The notes under the pieces were generated by a model, which saw only the letters and a list, made by a program, of their open reading frames with translations, searched no databases and was not told where the DNA came from. DNA of 8,041 nucleotides from an uncultured Eubacteriales bacterium. Its GTDB lineage: Bacteria; Bacillota; Clostridia; Oscillospirales; Oscillospiraceae. Where the stretch lies: positions 1 to 8,041 of the forward strand of contig USQL01000094.1 in assembly GCA_900556935.1 (NCBI GenBank), in the 5' to 3' direction. Shown here piece after piece: positions 6,213 through 8,041 of the stretch. The first letter of the stretch is position 1. Every line of letters begins with the position of its first letter. The position numbers and the translations under genes were made by a program.

Positions 6213-8041
6213 ATGAAAAGAAGATTATTCAGTTTGTTTCTGGCACTGACCCTGGTGGTGGGAATGCTCCCGGCTCCGGCCTTTGCCCAGGAGACAGAGC
6301 CGACCCAGGTTACGGAAGCCCCCACTGAGGCCCCGGCCACGGAAGCTCCCGCTACGGAAGCCCCGGCGGCGGAGCCTACCCCGGCCCCCACCGAGGCACT
6401 TGCCCCGGAGACCACGGTGGCTCCTGCCCCAACAGAGGCTCCCACTGAGGCCCCCGCAACGGAAGCTCCCGCTACGGAAGCCCCGGCGGTGGAGCCTACC
6501 CCGGCACCCACCGAGGCACCCGTACCGGAGACCACGGTGGCTCCTGCCTCGACAGAGGTTCCCGCTGAACCTGCGTCTACAGAGGACGAGGCCGTGACGG
6601 CGGTGCAGGCCATGATCGATGCCCTGCCCGACGTGGACCATATGTCCGAAGAATACATAGACGCTCTGGAAGAGGCTTACTCTGCCTATGAGACCCTGAG
6701 TGAATCCCAGCAGGCGCAGATCACCGACGTGGAGAAGCTGGAAGCCTTGTTCGGTTGGGTGAACAGCCAGGTGTCCACCCTGGCGGAGGATGTCAAGGAA
6801 ATCTCCGGCGAGGTGAACTGGAACAACCAGACCTTCACCAAGCCCGTCAAGCTCATCGATGACACCACCCTGACCCTGGTGGGCGACAACAAGATCGAGT
6901 GCGATCAGCCCCTGGATCTGAATGGCTTCGACCTGACCATCAAGGGTACCGGTACCCTGGAGGTCGTCGGCGACGGCAGGAGCAAAGAGTATCAGTGCAA
7001 CGGTGCCATCTTTGACAGCACCTACACGGGCCGTAAAGCCAGTGCCGGAACCCTGATCCTTGAGAGTGGTACCGTTAAGGCCAGCGGCGGCACGCATAAC
7101 GCCATATCCCTTTATGCCGTGGATTTGAAGGGCGGCAGCCTGGAGGCCTACGGCGGCGTACGCTCCGGTCTTGCCTGTTCCTACCTGTACGCGCGCAGCG
7201 GCTCCATCTACGCCACCGGCGGTGAATACGGCATCTATGCGGCAGTCTTCAGGGGTGCGTGCAATCCCGGCAATCTGCCCATTCTGGCTTCCGACGAGAG
7301 AGACGCGCAGAAAGCGGAAATGGACGAGGGAAATCTCGGCGATATTCAGAATAACGCCAAGAAGAAGACTTACTACATGGGCGAAGTCACCGGCCCCCTG
7401 TTCTCGGTGAAGGCTCAGAAGGGCTACCTCTATGAGGGCGTTGCCGCCCAGAAGGCCACCTTTGACATTTCCGCCAGGAAGGTGGATATGACCACCCTGA
7501 ACGCCCAGTGGGTGGGAGACCACACCGGCCTGACGGAGAGCCTCTCCGACGACGGCAAGACTTTGACGGTGACAGCGGATGCAACCGTGAAGAAGGGCAC
7601 TTACAGCCTGACCGTTACTGTCACCGGCACGGACGGAACCCCGGTCTCCAAGACCGTCACCGTCACCGTTCTCGGTGGGCCCATCACCGTCACCACCCAG
7701 CCCAAGGATGCCTCCGCCAGCTGCAAGGGCGGGGATTTGGATTCCTGGCAGGGAGACGATAAGGTCTCGGTGACTGCCACCCTGGCCACCGGCCTGACCG
7801 ACCCCATCACCTACCAGTGGAAGCTGGAGGGTGACACCGAGCTGGACGGCTTCAACCAGTCGACCATCTCTCTGAAGAATCTTTATTCGGATAAGAAGCT
7901 GACCCCGCAGACCGATAAGCCCTGGCTGTCCTCCGCCAAGGTCTACTGCACCCTGACCGTCGGCAGCTACAGCGTGAACACCGATCCCGTCACCCTGACG
8001 GTCAACACCTGCGACTATCAGCGCGTCGATCATGTCGACGG
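6213..8041 (+). CDS. Large secreted protein, N-terminal part (runs off the window)
   Basis: The frame is open from the ATG to the window end, giving 609 residues with no stop, so the C-terminus and any cell-wall anchor are not seen. A typical Sec signal peptide (KRR, hydrophobic core, AFA at 23-25) predicts cleavage before Q26. Residues 31-123 form a Thr/Glu/Ala/Pro-rich stalk containing a near-exact 40-residue tandem duplication. Residues 127-187 resemble a small helical module common in Bacillota surface proteins (IDALP, YETLSESQQAQI, VEKLEALF). Residues 200-345 are glycine-rich with short repeating beta strands (LTIKGTGTLEV, LILESGTVKASGG, LKGGSLEAYGG), like beta-helix or carbohydrate-binding-type domains. 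Residues 415-487 and 490-597 look like Ig-like beta domains (TLTVTADATVKKGTYSLTVTV; YQWKLEG). It is probably a surface protein that interacts with host, glycan or neighbours. No enzyme motif is visible. Confidence 0.88.
   Translation, partial: MKRRLFSLFLALTLVVGMLPAPAFAQETEPTQVTEAPTEAPATEAPATEAPAAEPTPAPTEALAPETTVAPAPTEAPTEAPATEAPATEAPAVEPTPAPTEAPVPETTVAPASTEVPAEPASTEDEAVTAVQAMIDALPDVDHMSEEYIDALEEAYSAYETLSESQQAQITDVEKLEALFGWVNSQVSTLAEDVKEISGEVNWNNQTFTKPVKLIDDTTLTLVGDNKIECDQPLDLNGFDLTIKGTGTLEVVGDGRSKEYQCNGAIFDSTYTGRKASAGTLILESGTVKASGGTHNAISLYAVDLKGGSLEAYGGVRSGLACSYLYARSGSIYATGGEYGIYAAVFRGACNPGNLPILASDERDAQKAEMDEGNLGDIQNNAKKKTYYMGEVTGPLFSVKAQKGYLYEGVAAQKATFDISARKVDMTTLNAQWVGDHTGLTESLSDDGKTLTVTADATVKKGTYSLTVTVTGTDGTPVSKTVTVTVLGGPITVTTQPKDASASCKGGDLDSWQGDDKVSVTATLATGLTDPITYQWKLEGDTELDGFNQSTISLKNLYSDKKLTPQTDKPWLSSAKVYCTLTVGSYSVNTDPVTLTVNTCDYQRVDHVD
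6321..6560 (+). repeat. In-frame tandem duplication (2 x 120 bp) encoding the TEAP-rich stalk
   Basis: Positions 6321-6440 and 6441-6560 are two units of exactly 120 bp, counted by eye as 11 mismatches in 120. They encode residues 37-76 and 77-116, beginning PTEAPATEAPATEAPA and ending near ETTVAPA, with 5 of 40 residues different. Within each unit the TEAP motif itself is repeated. The period is a multiple of three, so copy-number change would keep the frame and vary stalk length. Confidence 0.9.

Noticed and set aside
6225..8033. A 602-codon open frame on the minus strand opposite the secreted-protein gene
   Set aside because: The + strand frame has a ribosome binding site, signal peptide, in-frame repeat and coherent domains. 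The minus frame is a shadow produced by GC-rich codon bias, with Gly/Leu/Val-rich low-complexity translation and no plausible start signal.

Overview
The window is GC-rich and densely coded, with almost everything on the + strand. Sigma-A-type promoters, strong AGGAGG-like ribosome binding sites, a DnaD-domain protein paired with a DnaC/DnaI-like ATPase, a CCA-encoding tRNA-Leu and a TEAP-rich secreted protein together point to a high-GC member of the Bacillota, most likely a gut Clostridia/Oscillospiraceae-type organism. The taxonomic call is an inference from gene style; no marker gene fixes it.

Positions 1-97 are non-coding and hold a perfect 9-bp palindrome followed by one copy of a short dispersed repeat. 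A textbook promoter (TTGACA, 17 bp, TATAAT) at 98-126 then drives a compact four-gene operon: a DnaD-domain primosome-type protein (161-1039), a DnaC/DnaI-like helicase-loader ATPase (1043-2029), a phosphoglycolate-phosphatase-like HAD hydrolase (2026-2667) and a YfbR-like HD-domain 5'-deoxynucleotidase (2657-3232). Spacing is 3 bp, then overlaps of 4 and 11 bp, so co-transcription and translational coupling are likely. The themes are replication initiation/restart, phosphoglycolate removal and dNMP turnover: housekeeping DNA metabolism.

A tRNA-Leu(UAA) gene (3297-3383) follows with its own promoter and a strong intrinsic terminator. Directly behind it, on the opposite strand, about 40 codons read like the C-terminal end of a tyrosine recombinase, including the catalytic-tyrosine region. 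This suggests that the tRNA 3' end once served as an integration site.

The remainder is a 787-residue LuxR/MalT-type (LAL) ATP-binding transcriptional activator (3695-6058) and the start of a large secreted protein (6213 to beyond the window end). The secreted protein has a signal peptide, a duplicated Thr/Glu/Ala/Pro-rich stalk, a small helical module, a glycine-rich beta-repeat region and Ig-like beta domains. The regulator may control the exported protein beside it, but that rests on adjacency alone. Copies of a TGTCATTGCGA-type repeat lie in three spacers, upstream of the operon, of the regulator and of the secreted-protein gene.

I see no convincing new defence, CRISPR or biosynthetic system. 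The most interesting items are the decayed integrase end at the tRNA, the repeat family placed at transcription-unit boundaries, and the regulator/exported-protein pair.
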